Positions 25,717-34,352 of a DNA stretch of 64,000 nt are shown piece after piece. The translations under genes and the position numbers were made by a program. Below the pieces are notes generated by a model that saw only the letters and a list, made by a program, of their open reading frames with translations, was not told the origin of the DNA and did not search any database. Where the stretch lies: NCBI RefSeq assembly GCF_013030985.1, contig NZ_WPYP01000005.1, positions 124,001 through 188,000 on the forward strand. Direction: 5' to 3'. Within the stretch, counting starts at the first letter, position 1; each line of letters starts with the position of its first letter. The stretch is from Ruegeria arenilitoris. Lineage in GTDB: Bacteria; Pseudomonadota; Alphaproteobacteria; Rhodobacterales; Rhodobacteraceae.

Positions 25717-26958
25717 TCAACGCTTTGGCGGTGTCAGCCACTGTGCTGACATGCCGAAGTTCGACTCTTTCAGCTCTTGCTTTGCGATGGCCTGCAGATG
25801 CACCTCATCCGGGCCATCCGCATAGCGCAGCGCCCGCGCCCAGGTATAGCTGTCGGCCAGCGGCGTATCCGGCGTCATGCCCATGGCACCGAAAACCTGC
25901 ATCGCACGGTCCGTCACGGTGGCGTGCACATTGGGCGCCACCACCTTGATCAGCGAAATCTCGCGCCGCGCCGCCTTGGCGCCGACCTGATCAATCTTCC
26001 ACGCCGCCTGCAAGGTCAGCAGCCGCGCCTGATCGATCTCAAGCCGCGATTTCGCGATCCATTCCCGGATCACACCCTGCTCTGACAGCTGCTTGCCGAA
26101 GGTCTTCCGCTCTTGCGCGCGTTCGACCATCAGCGACAGCGCCATTTCTGCCGCGCCGACCGAACGCATACAGTGGTGGATACGCCCAGGCCCCAACCGC
26201 GCCTGCGCCAGAGCGAAACCGCTGCCTTCTTCCCCCAACAGATTACTGGCGGGTACCCGGACATCCTTGAAGACCAGTTCCGCATGGCCCTCGGGATCGT
26301 GCATGTTCAGAATCGTGGGGTTGCGCACGATCTCAAGACCGGGCGTGTCCTTGGGCACGATCACCATACTCTGCTGCTTGTGCCGGTCCGCGTTCGGGTC
26401 GGTCTTGCCCATGACGATGAACATCCTGGTGTTCGGATGGCAGGCATTGGTGATGAACCACTTGCGGCCGTTGATGACATACTCGTCACCCTCACGCCGG
26501 ATCGAGGTGGTGATGTTGGTGGCATCCGAACTGGCCACGTCGGGTTCGGTCATCGCAAAGGCCGAACGGATTTCACCATTCAGCAACGGCACAAGCCATT
26601 CTTCGCGCTGCTCGGGCGTGGCGAACATGTGCAGCAGTTCCATGTTGCCGGTGTCCGGCGCGTTGCAGTTGAACACTTCGGACGACCACGTCACCTGCCC
26701 CATCATCTCGGCCAGCGGGGCGTATTCCAGATTGCTCAGCCGTGTACCGGGTTCATCGTCGCGCAAGGAGGGCAGGAACAGATTCCACAGCCCCTCGGAC
26801 CGGGCCAACGCCTTGAGATCTTCCATGAAATTGACCGGGAAATTACCTGCCTCGATCTCTTCCTTGTGGTCGCGGATGCGCGGATAGATATACGCCTCCA
26901 TAAAACGTTTCAGCTGGTCGCGGTATTCCACGGCGCGCGGCGATGGGGCAAAATCCAT
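25717..26958 (-). CDS. Acyl-CoA dehydrogenase, ACAD10/11-like
   Basis: A 413-residue flavoenzyme of the long acyl-CoA dehydrogenase subgroup. Motifs: SFAMTEPDVASSDATNI-like flavin-site stretch, FITNACHPNTRMFIVMGKT, LGPGRIHHCMRSVGAAE, and the C-terminal LRYADGPDEVHLQAIAK, where Asp occupies the position of the catalytic Glu, as is usual for the ACAD10/11 branch. AAGGG lies 8 bases before the ATG. It is convergent to caiD and divergent from a GntR regulator 209 bp away. It may belong functionally with the carnitine cluster or stand alone. Chain length is unknown. Confidence 0.87.
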   Translation of the reverse strand: MDFAPSPRAVEYRDQLKRFMEAYIYPRIRDHKEEIEAGNFPVNFMEDLKALARSEGLWNLFLPSLRDDEPGTRLSNLEYAPLAEMMGQVTWSSEVFNCNAPDTGNMELLHMFATPEQREEWLVPLLNGEIRSAFAMTEPDVASSDATNITTSIRREGDEYVINGRKWFITNACHPNTRMFIVMGKTDPNADRHKQQSMVIVPKDTPGLEIVRNPTILNMHDPEGHAELVFKDVRVPASNLLGEEGSGFALAQARLGPGRIHHCMRSVGAAEMALSLMVERAQERKTFGKQLSEQGVIREWIAKSRLEIDQARLLTLQAAWKIDQVGAKAARREISLIKVVAPNVHATVTDRAMQVFGAMGMTPDTPLADSYTWARALRYADGPDEVHLQAIAKQELKESNFGMSAQWLTPPKR

Positions 26959-27093
26959 TGTTATCCCTTTTCAGACTTTTACGTCAGACCATTCCCCGTA
27001 CCCTAGCCGCGTGATTGGCGTTTGTGAAACCTGCTAGCAGGGTCTGAGCCTCAAGTGCCGTCAGGTCATTCCGGTTCCCGTCAAAACCCACTC

Positions 27094-27144
27094 GTTCACA
27101 GCTCTGTTGCTCAACCTTCTGCATGACGGTAAGCGTCTGTGAAC
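27094..27144. promoter_or_regulatory. Inverted repeat GTTCACAG...CTGTGAAC in the divergent promoter region
   Basis: GTTCACAG (27094-27101) and CTGTGAAC (27137-27144) are perfect 8-bp inverted arms 35 bases apart. A third related element, TGTGAAA, is at 27023-27029. All lie between the divergent acyl-CoA dehydrogenase and GntR genes. They could be operators of that GntR protein. I see nothing else in 26959-27167. Confidence 0.4.
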
Positions 27145-27167
27145 ACATGCAATGAACCGAGGGTCAG

Positions 27168-27776
27168 GTGTCCGAGCAGCAGATCAAGAAATCGGATGAC
27201 ATCGCCGACAGGCTGTCGACGCGGATTGTCCAGGGGGCACTGAAGCCTGGTGAAAAGCTGCGGCAGGACCTGATTGCCCGCGAGTTCGGGGTCAGCCAGG
27301 TGACCGTGCGCGAAGCCCTGCTGAACCTCGCCTCACGGGGGCTGACGGTTGCGGTACCGCGCCGGGGGATGTGCGTGGCGCCGATGGACCAGAACGCCAT
27401 TCAGGAACTTCGGGTGATGCGGCGTGCGCTTGAACCGGTCGCGTTGCTGCATTCCGTGCCCAACCTGACAACCAATCAGATCGCGCTGATCGAACAGATC
27501 CACGAAGAATGCGACAGCGCCACAACGGCCGATGATTGGGAGGACGCCAATCAGCGCTTCCACATGGCCGTCATCGCGGCCTGCAACATGCCGCGCATGA
27601 TTACCGAGATCAGAAATCTGCAAGTGCTGTATGCGTGGCACTTCAACAACCTGCACACGGCCAAATGGCGTCAGCGCGCCGACCCGGATCACGCCGCCAT
27701 TCTGGCCGCCATCAAGGATCGCGACGCGGCCAAGGCCCATTCGGTGATGCAGCGTCACCTGACGCGTTTGGCCTAG
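27168..27776 (+). CDS. GntR/FadR-family regulator, candidate BioR
   Basis: A 202-residue regulator with an N-terminal winged helix (LSTRIVQGALKPGEKLRQDL, then QVTVREALLNLASRGL) and a C-terminal FCD-type helical effector domain. It starts at a GTG with GAGGG 5 bases upstream. Its stop is 6 bp from the end of the biotin operon, whose promoter has BioR-type palindromes; in many alphaproteobacteria the biotin repressor BioR is a GntR protein coded beside the bio genes. That makes it a candidate BioR. Against this, no TTATNNATAA site is found at its own promoter, which instead has GTTCACAG repeats, so it may control the divergent acyl-CoA dehydrogenase. Confidence 0.8.
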   Translation: MSEQQIKKSDDIADRLSTRIVQGALKPGEKLRQDLIAREFGVSQVTVREALLNLASRGLTVAVPRRGMCVAPMDQNAIQELRVMRRALEPVALLHSVPNLTTNQIALIEQIHEECDSATTADDWEDANQRFHMAVIAACNMPRMITEIRNLQVLYAWHFNNLHTAKWRQRADPDHAAILAAIKDRDAAKAHSVMQRHLTRLA

Positions 27777-27782
27777 ACCGGT

Positions 27783-28541
27783 TCAGCCGGGTTTGCGGGC
27801 GATGATCCATGTCGGGTGATAGGTCAGCGAAACGCCGGACTCGCCCCCAAACTGCCGGATGTACTCATTGGTAAAGGCCATCAGGCTGGATTTGGTCCAG
27901 GTTTTCTGCGCCCGCCCGTTTACACCGGTCCGACGCAGGTGCTCCAACACCTTCCGGGGTGACGAAAAGTGCATCTGCCGTTCCACTTCCCCGGCAGAGA
28001 CGACATCCAAAGTGCCCTCGACAGCAGCAGTCAGAGCATCCGGCCCGCACAGGCCGGGCGCTTTCGCCGCAGACCCGACCTGAACCAGTTCGTGATATTG
28101 CTGCGGACCGAATCCAGAAACGGCCAGCCAGCCACCGGGTGCCAGCGCCATCGCGGCGCGACGCAGAAAAGCGGCTGGATCGGGAAGCCACTGGATCATC
28201 GAGGCCGACGCGATCAGATGCGGTTGCGCGGGCCACGCGATGGTCTCGGCATCGCCGCACAGGAAATCGGCCCCATGGATGGCGGCGGTCTCATCGGCTT
28301 CGGGCGACAGGTCGTTGACCGTGAGCGTGTCGAACGCGAAATGCTCGCAAAGCCGCTGCGTCAAGTGGCCGGTGCCACAACCGAACTCCAAAGCCGAGAA
28401 GAAGTGCTGGGGTGCGCCACCATTGCGCAGATCCTGCGCAAGACGATCCGCGATCCGGGCCTGCTGACCCGCCGAGTCGTGGTAGGTCATAAAACTGCGG
28501 CTGAAACTGCGCTGGACACGGTCGGTCAACTGGGCGTTCAT
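27783..28541 (-). CDS. bioC: Malonyl-ACP O-methyltransferase BioC
   Basis: A 252-residue SAM-dependent methyltransferase that disguises malonyl-ACP as a methyl ester so that fatty acid synthesis can build pimeloyl-ACP. The N-terminus VQRSFSRSFMTYHDSAGQQA is typical of BioC, and SALEFGCGTGHLTQRL is the SAM-binding motif I, followed by ASASMIQWLPDP. The ATG at 28541 was chosen; the longer frame to 28628 lies inside bioG. It overlaps the bioG stop by 4 bp and is the last gene of the biotin operon. Confidence 0.88.
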   Translation of the reverse strand: MNAQLTDRVQRSFSRSFMTYHDSAGQQARIADRLAQDLRNGGAPQHFFSALEFGCGTGHLTQRLCEHFAFDTLTVNDLSPEADETAAIHGADFLCGDAETIAWPAQPHLIASASMIQWLPDPAAFLRRAAMALAPGGWLAVSGFGPQQYHELVQVGSAAKAPGLCGPDALTAAVEGTLDVVSAGEVERQMHFSSPRKVLEHLRRTGVNGRAQKTWTKSSLMAFTNEYIRQFGGESGVSLTYHPTWIIARKPG

Positions 28542-29158
28542 GCGATCCACTCCTTCCAGCTTTGACCGGCGGCAAAGGGAACATGTGGCGCGGAAACCTC
28601 GCGCACGGCGTCCTGCTGCCCGGCCCATGCGGCCTGTTGCGCGCGGGTGGGAATGATCCGGTCCCTTTGTGGAATCCAGACCCGATCAAACTTGCGATCT
28701 GGCGCCGTGCCGCGTTCGATTACTCCAAAAAGCTCGGCCCGTGCGGCATCAATCTCGATCGCGGGGGCTGCTGTTTCCAACCCTGCGCGTCGGCAGAATT
28801 TGGCGAAGCTGGCGGTGCACAGTTGGTCCACTGTGGCGCGGATCATATCCGGGGCGATACCGTGTTCGGCATCGGCTGGGGACAGAGTGCCACTGACCGC
28901 GACCAATCGATCCGGTTGCAGCCCTGTCTGCGTCAGCCAATGCGCGGCCGACGCTACGCCAAAGGAAAAGGCGATCAGGTTGACCCGGTCATATTGTGCG
29001 AGGTCGCTCAGCGGGTTGTCCAGCCGGGTATAGTCATCCACGAACAAGGTATCCGCATCGCCGGAAAGACCCTGAAACGGCGCGGGGCCCAGAGCCCAGC
29101 CTCCGAACACCAACAGCACCTCTTGGGTGCCCGAGCGGGACAGCCATTTCTGTCTCAT
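28538..29158 (-). CDS. bioG: Pimeloyl-ACP methyl ester esterase BioG
   Basis: A 206-residue alpha/beta-hydrolase of the BioG (DUF452) family, which removes the methyl group placed by BioC and so ends pimeloyl-ACP synthesis. Visible features: LLVFGGWALGPAPF at the N-terminus, the nucleophile elbow NLIAFSFGVASA with Ser between Phe residues, and a late His in SAPHVPFAAG. It replaces BioH of E. coli. It overlaps bioA and bioC by 4 bp at each end. The pairing of BioG with BioC strengthens both calls. Confidence 0.85.
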   Translation of the reverse strand: MRQKWLSRSGTQEVLLVFGGWALGPAPFQGLSGDADTLFVDDYTRLDNPLSDLAQYDRVNLIAFSFGVASAAHWLTQTGLQPDRLVAVSGTLSPADAEHGIAPDMIRATVDQLCTASFAKFCRRAGLETAAPAIEIDAARAELFGVIERGTAPDRKFDRVWIPQRDRIIPTRAQQAAWAGQQDAVREVSAPHVPFAAGQSWKEWIA

Positions 29159-30441
29159 GACGCGCCTTTCGCCAGTGACACCATCGCCGATGTCACGCGG
29201 CTCAGCTCATCCGGAGAGATGATGTAGGGTGGCATACAGTAGATATTCCGTGCGAAGGGGCGCAGCCAGACGCCGGTTTCCGGTGCCAGCCCGTGTGCGA
29301 CGGATGGATCGACCCAATCCTCCATCTCAATGACGCCGATGGCACCTAGGACACGCACATCCGAAACCCCGGGCAATCCGCGTGCGGGGGCCAGTTCCTG
29401 CTTCATCTGGTCGGCGATACCGGCGACTTCGGAGCGCCAATCCCGGATGCTCAGCTGCTCCAGACTGGCAACTGCCGCCGCGCAGGCCAACGGGTTGGCC
29501 ATATATGTCGGGCCGTGCATCATGACACCGGCCTCGCTTTCGCCGATCCGCCGCGCGACGGTCTCGGTCGTGACGGTCGCGGCCAGCGTGATATGCCCGC
29601 CAGTCAGCGCCTTGCCCAAACAAAGTATGTCCGGCACAACACCGGCGTGGTGCAACGCAAACAGCTCTCCGGTGCGCCCGAAGCCGGTGGCAATTTCATC
29701 AAAAATGACCAGCACGTCATGCGCCTTGCATAGCTCATGCGCCCGTTGCAGCCATGTCGGGTGATAAAAATACATCCCGCCCGCGCCTTGCACGACCGGC
29801 TCAAGGATCAGACCCGCGATCTGGTCGGCCTTGGTTTCCAGCAACTCTTCCAGCGCGTTCAGCCCGTTAAGGTCACCATCCTCGGACCAGTCCTGACCAA
29901 AGGCGATCTGTGGACGGGGCAGGAAATGCTGAACCGACAGAGCGCCCGCAAACAGCCCATGCATCCCGTTAACCGGGTCGCAGACACTCATCGCTTTCCA
30001 GGTGTCGCCGTGATAGCCGCCGCGGATGGTGGCAAACTGCGTGCGGCCCTTACGGCCCTGTGCCATCTGGTATTGCACCGCCATTTTCAGCGCCACTTCG
30101 ATGGCCACCGAGCCGCTGTCGCTGTAGAAAATACGGTCCAGCCCATCGGGCAGAAGGTCGATCATTCTGCGGCCCAGCTCGATCGCTGGGGAATGGGTCA
30201 GGCCACCGAACATAACATGCGGCATCTGATCCAACTGCGCCTGCATCGCCGCGATGATGGCCGGGTGACGATGCCCGTGTACGGCGCACCACCACGAGGA
30301 CATCGCATCAATCATCTGCGTCCCGTCTTCAGCCGTTAGCCAAACACCATCGGCCCCGGTGATCAGGTGCATCGGGCCGGGCTTCAGCACGTTGGTGTAA
30401 GGGTGCCACAGATGGCGGGCGTCAAACTCAAGCGGGGTCAC
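29155..30441 (-). CDS. bioA: Adenosylmethionine-8-amino-7-oxononanoate transaminase BioA
   Basis: A 428-residue PLP enzyme that converts 8-amino-7-oxononanoate to 7,8-diaminononanoate with SAM as amino donor. Motifs: HLWHPYTNVLKPGPM, AMSSWWCAVHGHRHP (family-specific Trp-Trp), IFDEIATGFGRTGE with the cofactor Asp, and LCLGKALTGGHITLAAT with the PLP Lys. The start is a GTG at 30441 that overlaps the bioD stop (GTGA). The stop overlaps bioG by 4 bp. Confidence 0.95.
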   Translation of the reverse strand: MTPLEFDARHLWHPYTNVLKPGPMHLITGADGVWLTAEDGTQMIDAMSSWWCAVHGHRHPAIIAAMQAQLDQMPHVMFGGLTHSPAIELGRRMIDLLPDGLDRIFYSDSGSVAIEVALKMAVQYQMAQGRKGRTQFATIRGGYHGDTWKAMSVCDPVNGMHGLFAGALSVQHFLPRPQIAFGQDWSEDGDLNGLNALEELLETKADQIAGLILEPVVQGAGGMYFYHPTWLQRAHELCKAHDVLVIFDEIATGFGRTGELFALHHAGVVPDILCLGKALTGGHITLAATVTTETVARRIGESEAGVMMHGPTYMANPLACAAAVASLEQLSIRDWRSEVAGIADQMKQELAPARGLPGVSDVRVLGAIGVIEMEDWVDPSVAHGLAPETGVWLRPFARNIYCMPPYIISPDELSRVTSAMVSLAKGAS

Positions 30442-31058
30442 AGGGCGCTCCGGATTGTGTCGACGTCAATGGCGCTGTAGGCGTCGGTCAGAGTGTCTCG
30501 GGACAGGGTGTCGATGAAAGGCAAACGGCCCAAATGGCGGGTATTGCCCATCTGGGCGATGGTCTGTTCTACATCCGGCTCGGCATCGCCGACAAAGGCC
30601 ACGCCGACCACATCGCACCCTGCGTTGCGCAGGGCCATCAGAGACAAGGTCGTGTGGTTGATCGTTCCCAGAGAGGTGCGCGCCACCAGCACAACGGGCG
30701 CCTGCCATTGGGCGATCACGTCGAGGAAAAAGACCTGTCGGTTCAACGGCACCATCAGCCCGCCCGCGCCTTCGACCACCAGAGGGCCGGACACTTGCCG
30801 CAAGGCCAGACGGGCCGGGTCGATCTCGATCCCCATATCCTCGGCCGACAAATGCGGCGAGGCGGGCATGTTCAGGCGATAGGCCTCGGGCAGCACCTCG
30901 GCCCCGGTCAGCTCTGCGACGATTTCCGAGTCCGTTGCCTCTTCCAGCCCAGATTGCACTGGCTTCCAATACCGCGCGCCAAGGGCAGAGGTCAGACCCG
31001 CAGCAAAGACGGTTTTGCCGATGCCTGTATCTGTGCCGACAACAATTACGGTACTCAT
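30438..31058 (-). CDS. bioD: Dethiobiotin synthetase BioD
   Basis: A 206-residue P-loop enzyme that closes the ureido ring of dethiobiotin from diaminononanoate, CO2 and ATP. The Walker A type motif GTDTGIGKTVFAAGL is at residues 8-22, followed by YWKPVQSGLEEATDSE and LVVEGAGGLMVPLN, all characteristic. It overlaps bioF upstream and bioA downstream by 4 bp each. Length is normal. Confidence 0.94.
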   Translation of the reverse strand: MSTVIVVGTDTGIGKTVFAAGLTSALGARYWKPVQSGLEEATDSEIVAELTGAEVLPEAYRLNMPASPHLSAEDMGIEIDPARLALRQVSGPLVVEGAGGLMVPLNRQVFFLDVIAQWQAPVVLVARTSLGTINHTTLSLMALRNAGCDVVGVAFVGDAEPDVEQTIAQMGNTRHLGRLPFIDTLSRDTLTDAYSAIDVDTIRSAL

Positions 31059-32188
31059 GCGGCCTCGCTTTGGTGCTGGGCAAGTGTTTCGAACAGGGCG
31101 CTGATATCGGCGTTGGTTACATTGCCGGTGACCGAGATCCGAAGCCGCGAGGTGCCGCGCGGAACCGTCGGCGGGCGGATACCCCGGACGTCAAAGCCCT
31201 GCGCCTGCAGGCTTGCGGCCATCTGCATCGTCCGCGCCTCGTCGCCCAGAATGACGGGAACGATCTGGCTGTTCAGCACATCTTGCGGAACGCCCGTGCG
31301 GCGTGCCTCGGCGTGGGCGAGGTGCAGTCGGGCGGTTGCGGCATTGGTCAGGCTGGTGTCGGCTTGCAGTTGATCCAGCACCGCCCGTACGAGGGCCGCG
31401 TTGAACGGCGACGGTGCGGTTGCAAAGATGAATGGCCGCGCCCGGTTGATCAGCGCGTCGATCATCACCCGTGGCCCGCAGATCAGACCGCCCGCAACAC
31501 CCAGACCTTTGCCGCATGTGTGCAAGGTCAAAACATCGGCCGTCAGCCCATGTGCCAGACCTTTTCCGTTCGGACCAAAAACGCCGGTGGCATGAGCCTC
31601 ATCCACGACCAGAATGGCCCCGTGTTCGACGGCCAGGTCGGACAGTGCGGTCAAGGGCGCGATGTCGCCCTCCATCGAGTAGACGCTTTCCACCGCGATC
31701 CAGACCTGCCCCGATCCGCCGGTGACCTGCCAATCCGCCAGAACGCGGCGGGCATCGGCCACGTCGTTATGGGCAAAGGACCGGGTTTCGGCTCGGCCCG
31801 TCCGCATCCCTTCATGGGCGCTGGCATGGACCAGATCGTCATACAGGATCAGGTCCCCCGCCGCGGGCAAGGTCGAGAATATCGCCTGATTGGCCTGAAA
31901 CCCGCCCCCCATGAACAAGGCGGCCTCAGTACCGAAAAAGGCAGCTGCCTCTTCCTCCAGCGCCTCATGTTCAGGATGGTTGCCGCGCAACAGCCGCGAT
32001 CCGCCTGATCCAAGCGGCACACCCCGCTCAAGCGCCTTTTGCGCGGCGCGGTGCAACAGCGGCGAGTCCGCCAGACCCAGATAGTCGTTCGAGGCGAAGT
32101 CCAGCCCACGCCTCGGGGCCAGCGCCCGGCGGCGATGCCGGGCGTCCAGCGTTTCAAGCATCGAGTGCAGGCGACTCAATGCTTTCAT
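31055..32188 (-). CDS. bioF: 8-amino-7-oxononanoate synthase BioF
   Basis: A 377-residue PLP-dependent alpha-oxoamine synthase that joins pimeloyl-ACP and alanine. Motifs: [46 protein letters not shown] (cofactor Asp and His), and [13 protein letters not shown] with the PLP Lys. The ATG overlaps the bioB stop by 4 bp. Length and motifs fit an active enzyme. Confidence 0.95.
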   Translation of the reverse strand: MKALSRLHSMLETLDARHRRRALAPRRGLDFASNDYLGLADSPLLHRAAQKALERGVPLGSGGSRLLRGNHPEHEALEEEAAAFFGTEAALFMGGGFQANQAIFSTLPAAGDLILYDDLVHASAHEGMRTGRAETRSFAHNDVADARRVLADWQVTGGSGQVWIAVESVYSMEGDIAPLTALSDLAVEHGAILVVDEAHATGVFGPNGKGLAHGLTADVLTLHTCGKGLGVAGGLICGPRVMIDALINRARPFIFATAPSPFNAALVRAVLDQLQADTSLTNAATARLHLAHAEARRTGVPQDVLNSQIVPVILGDEARTMQMAASLQAQGFDVRGIRPPTVPRGTSRLRISVTGNVTNADISALFETLAQHQSEAA

Positions 32189-33165
32189 TCAGCCGCTTCC
32201 GCACAGCTTTGCCCGGCAACGGTTTCGGCCTGCAGCCCCAGCTTGGCAAAGAGGATTGCGTCGGTGTCTTCTTCGGGGTTCTCGGCGGTCAGCAGCGTTT
32301 CCCCAACAAAGATCGAGTTCGCACCGGCGAAGAAGCACATCGCCTGCAACTCTTCGGTCATGTCGCTGCGGCCAGCGGACAGGCGCACATAGGATTTCGG
32401 CATCATGATGCGGGCGGTGGCGATCACGCGCACAAAATCGATCGGGTCGATCGGCTTGGCATCGGCCAGCGGAGTGTCTTCCTGCGGCATCAGCATGTTG
32501 ATCGGCACGGATTCGGGCGCAGGGCCCATATTGGCCAGGGTGACCAGCATATCGACGCGGTCGCCGATCTCTTCACCCATGCCCAGAATACCGCCCGAAC
32601 ATACTTTGATCCCCGCTTCCTGCACGCGGTTCATCGTGTCGATGCGATCGGCAAAGGTGCGGGTGGTGATGACCTCGGGGTAATACCGTTCGGATGTGTC
32701 GATGTTGTGGTTGTAGTAATCCAGCCCCGCATCGCGCAGGCGGAATACCTGATTGTCGTCCAGCATCCCCAGCGTCATGCAGGTCTCCATCCCCATGTCG
32801 CGGACGCCTTCGACCATCGCAACCAGCGCATCCATGTCGCGGTCTTTCGGCTCGCGCCAGGCCGCGCCCATGCAGAACCGGGTCGCGCCACCGTCTTTGG
32901 CCTTGCGGGCTTCGGTCAGGACGCGCTGAACCTCGATCAGCTTCGAAGCCGACAGCTTTGAGCCGTTCCGGGCCGATTGCGAACAATAGGAACAATCCTC
33001 GGCACAGCCGCCCGTCTTGATTGACAACAGCTTGGAGGTTTGGACCTTGTTTGGATCGAAATTCTCGCGATGCACGGTCTGTGCGCGGAACAACAGGTCC
33101 ATCAGAGGAAGGTCATATACGGCCTGCGCCGCCTCGCGGGTCCATGTGGGGGTGGTGTTTTCCAT
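32185..33165 (-). CDS. bioB: Biotin synthase BioB
   Basis: A 326-residue radical-SAM enzyme that inserts sulphur into dethiobiotin. The radical SAM cluster motif [14 protein letters not shown] (CxxxCxxC) is at about residues 54-67. The N-terminus ([20 protein letters not shown]) and the [12 protein letters not shown] segment near the end, which binds the second iron-sulphur cluster through Arg, are typical. It is the first gene of bioBFDAGC. A BioR-like palindrome ends one base before the ATG, so repressor binding would cover the transcription or translation start. Confidence 0.96.
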   Translation of the reverse strand: MENTTPTWTREAAQAVYDLPLMDLLFRAQTVHRENFDPNKVQTSKLLSIKTGGCAEDCSYCSQSARNGSKLSASKLIEVQRVLTEARKAKDGGATRFCMGAAWREPKDRDMDALVAMVEGVRDMGMETCMTLGMLDDNQVFRLRDAGLDYYNHNIDTSERYYPEVITTRTFADRIDTMNRVQEAGIKVCSGGILGMGEEIGDRVDMLVTLANMGPAPESVPINMLMPQEDTPLADAKPIDPIDFVRVIATARIMMPKSYVRLSAGRSDMTEELQAMCFFAGANSIFVGETLLTAENPEEDTDAILFAKLGLQAETVAGQSCAEAAE

Positions 33166-33166
33166 T

Positions 33167-33176
33167 TTATCGATAA
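33167..33176. promoter_or_regulatory. BioR-type operator 1
   Basis: TTATCGATAA fits the BioR consensus TTATMKATAA and is a perfect palindrome. It lies immediately before the bioB start codon. Confidence 0.7.
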
Positions 33177-33207
33177 TCTGTCCAAAACTCCATGCCTGCA
33201 GCTTCTA

Positions 33208-33217
33208 ATATCGATAA
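33208..33217. promoter_or_regulatory. BioR-type operator 2
   Basis: ATATCGATAA differs from the TTATCGATAA site at bioB by one base. Its centre is 41 bp from that of the first site, close to four helical turns, which would put two repressor dimers on the same face of the DNA. Confidence 0.55.
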
Positions 33218-33288
33218 ACCGGAAAATTTCAACTGCTAACTGTCCGGTCGGCGCGGAACCGCCCGGCGAACCAGCGCTGTTTGAGGGG

Positions 33289-34290
33289 TTACGCTATGGG
33301 ATCGCGCTTTTGTTTCGACCGGCTTGGCAGTCCAGCGCGCACCTTGCCAACTCGTCGCCGCAAAACATTCGCGATGTCCCGAAAGGGACGGAAATAGATA
33401 TCGAGCAGGTTCGAGGCATGGGCCTCGGACGGCTTCAACCCGAAGGTCAACTTGCTGTCTCGCTCGGACAGGTGCAGCGATCCGAACAGCCAATCCCAAA
33501 CCGCGAAGGCAACGCCAAAGTTCTTGTCATGATGTTCGCGCGCAATCGAATGATGCACCTGATGCTGCGCCGGAGAGATCAGGACATGTTCCAGCCAGCG
33601 CCAATAGCGGATCGAGATATGCGAGTGGCGCAGGTTCGAACCCGTCACATGAAAGAGGAACGACAGGACATTGACGCCCAGCACCGTGTACAGATCGACT
33701 GCGCTGCCGAAGAAAAACAAAAATACCGCCATCACCGTGCCCTGCGCGACCGCCGCGCGCAGCCCGTACAGAACGCCCTCTAGCGGATGAACGCGGTAAA
33801 CGGTGATCGGGGTCATCGTTTCGGCCGAGTGGTGAACCTTGTGGATTGCCCACAGAACCGGCCAACGGTGCATCCAGCGATGCACGAGGTACTTGGTGAA
33901 GTCGTCCACCAGAAAGATCACCCCAGTGAACAGCGCGACAATCACAGCTTTTGGTGTGTCGGCGAACAGGCCGCGCTGCAGGAAATCAACGTCGTGCAGC
34001 GCGTAAAACAGCGCGGTTGCGATCGCCAACTGCGAGACCAGCATCGGTGAGATAAAAAGGGTAAAAACCCGGTTGATCACGAGAATCTTGTAATCTGCCC
34101 GCGCCGATGGTGAGAACAGGATCGTACGATCAAACACCTCTCGCAACGCCGCGCGGATCGAGGACCGCCGCACCGCTACCAGCCACATCAGCGCCAGCAG
34201 AACGGTCAAGAACAAATACCCCACGAAGACGCGCTTCTTGGGGTTGGAAAAATCGGCAAAGACCGCGCCTATGTGTTCGAGAAATTCCAA
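33289..34290 (-). CDS. Sterol desaturase / fatty acid hydroxylase superfamily membrane protein
   Basis: A 333-residue integral membrane di-iron protein. The histidine clusters that bind the iron pair are clear: HRWMH, HKVHHS, HSHIS and HQVHHS, together with four or more hydrophobic helices. The family hydroxylates or desaturates lipid substrates; bacterial members act on sphingolipids, carotenoids, ether lipids or ornithine lipids, and the substrate here is not determinable. The frame opens with a TTG at 34290 (MEFLEHIGAVF) after AAAGAG; the start is not certain. It is 62 bp from the next gene on the same strand. Confidence 0.87.
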   Translation of the reverse strand: MEFLEHIGAVFADFSNPKKRVFVGYLFLTVLLALMWLVAVRRSSIRAALREVFDRTILFSPSARADYKILVINRVFTLFISPMLVSQLAIATALFYALHDVDFLQRGLFADTPKAVIVALFTGVIFLVDDFTKYLVHRWMHRWPVLWAIHKVHHSAETMTPITVYRVHPLEGVLYGLRAAVAQGTVMAVFLFFFGSAVDLYTVLGVNVLSFLFHVTGSNLRHSHISIRYWRWLEHVLISPAQHQVHHSIAREHHDKNFGVAFAVWDWLFGSLHLSERDSKLTFGLKPSEAHASNLLDIYFRPFRDIANVLRRRVGKVRAGLPSRSKQKRDPIA

Positions 34291-34352
34291 GGGGTCTCTT
34301 TCGATGGAAAACCCGGCGACCCTGTGGCCGCCGGGTTGGGATCAATTGATCC

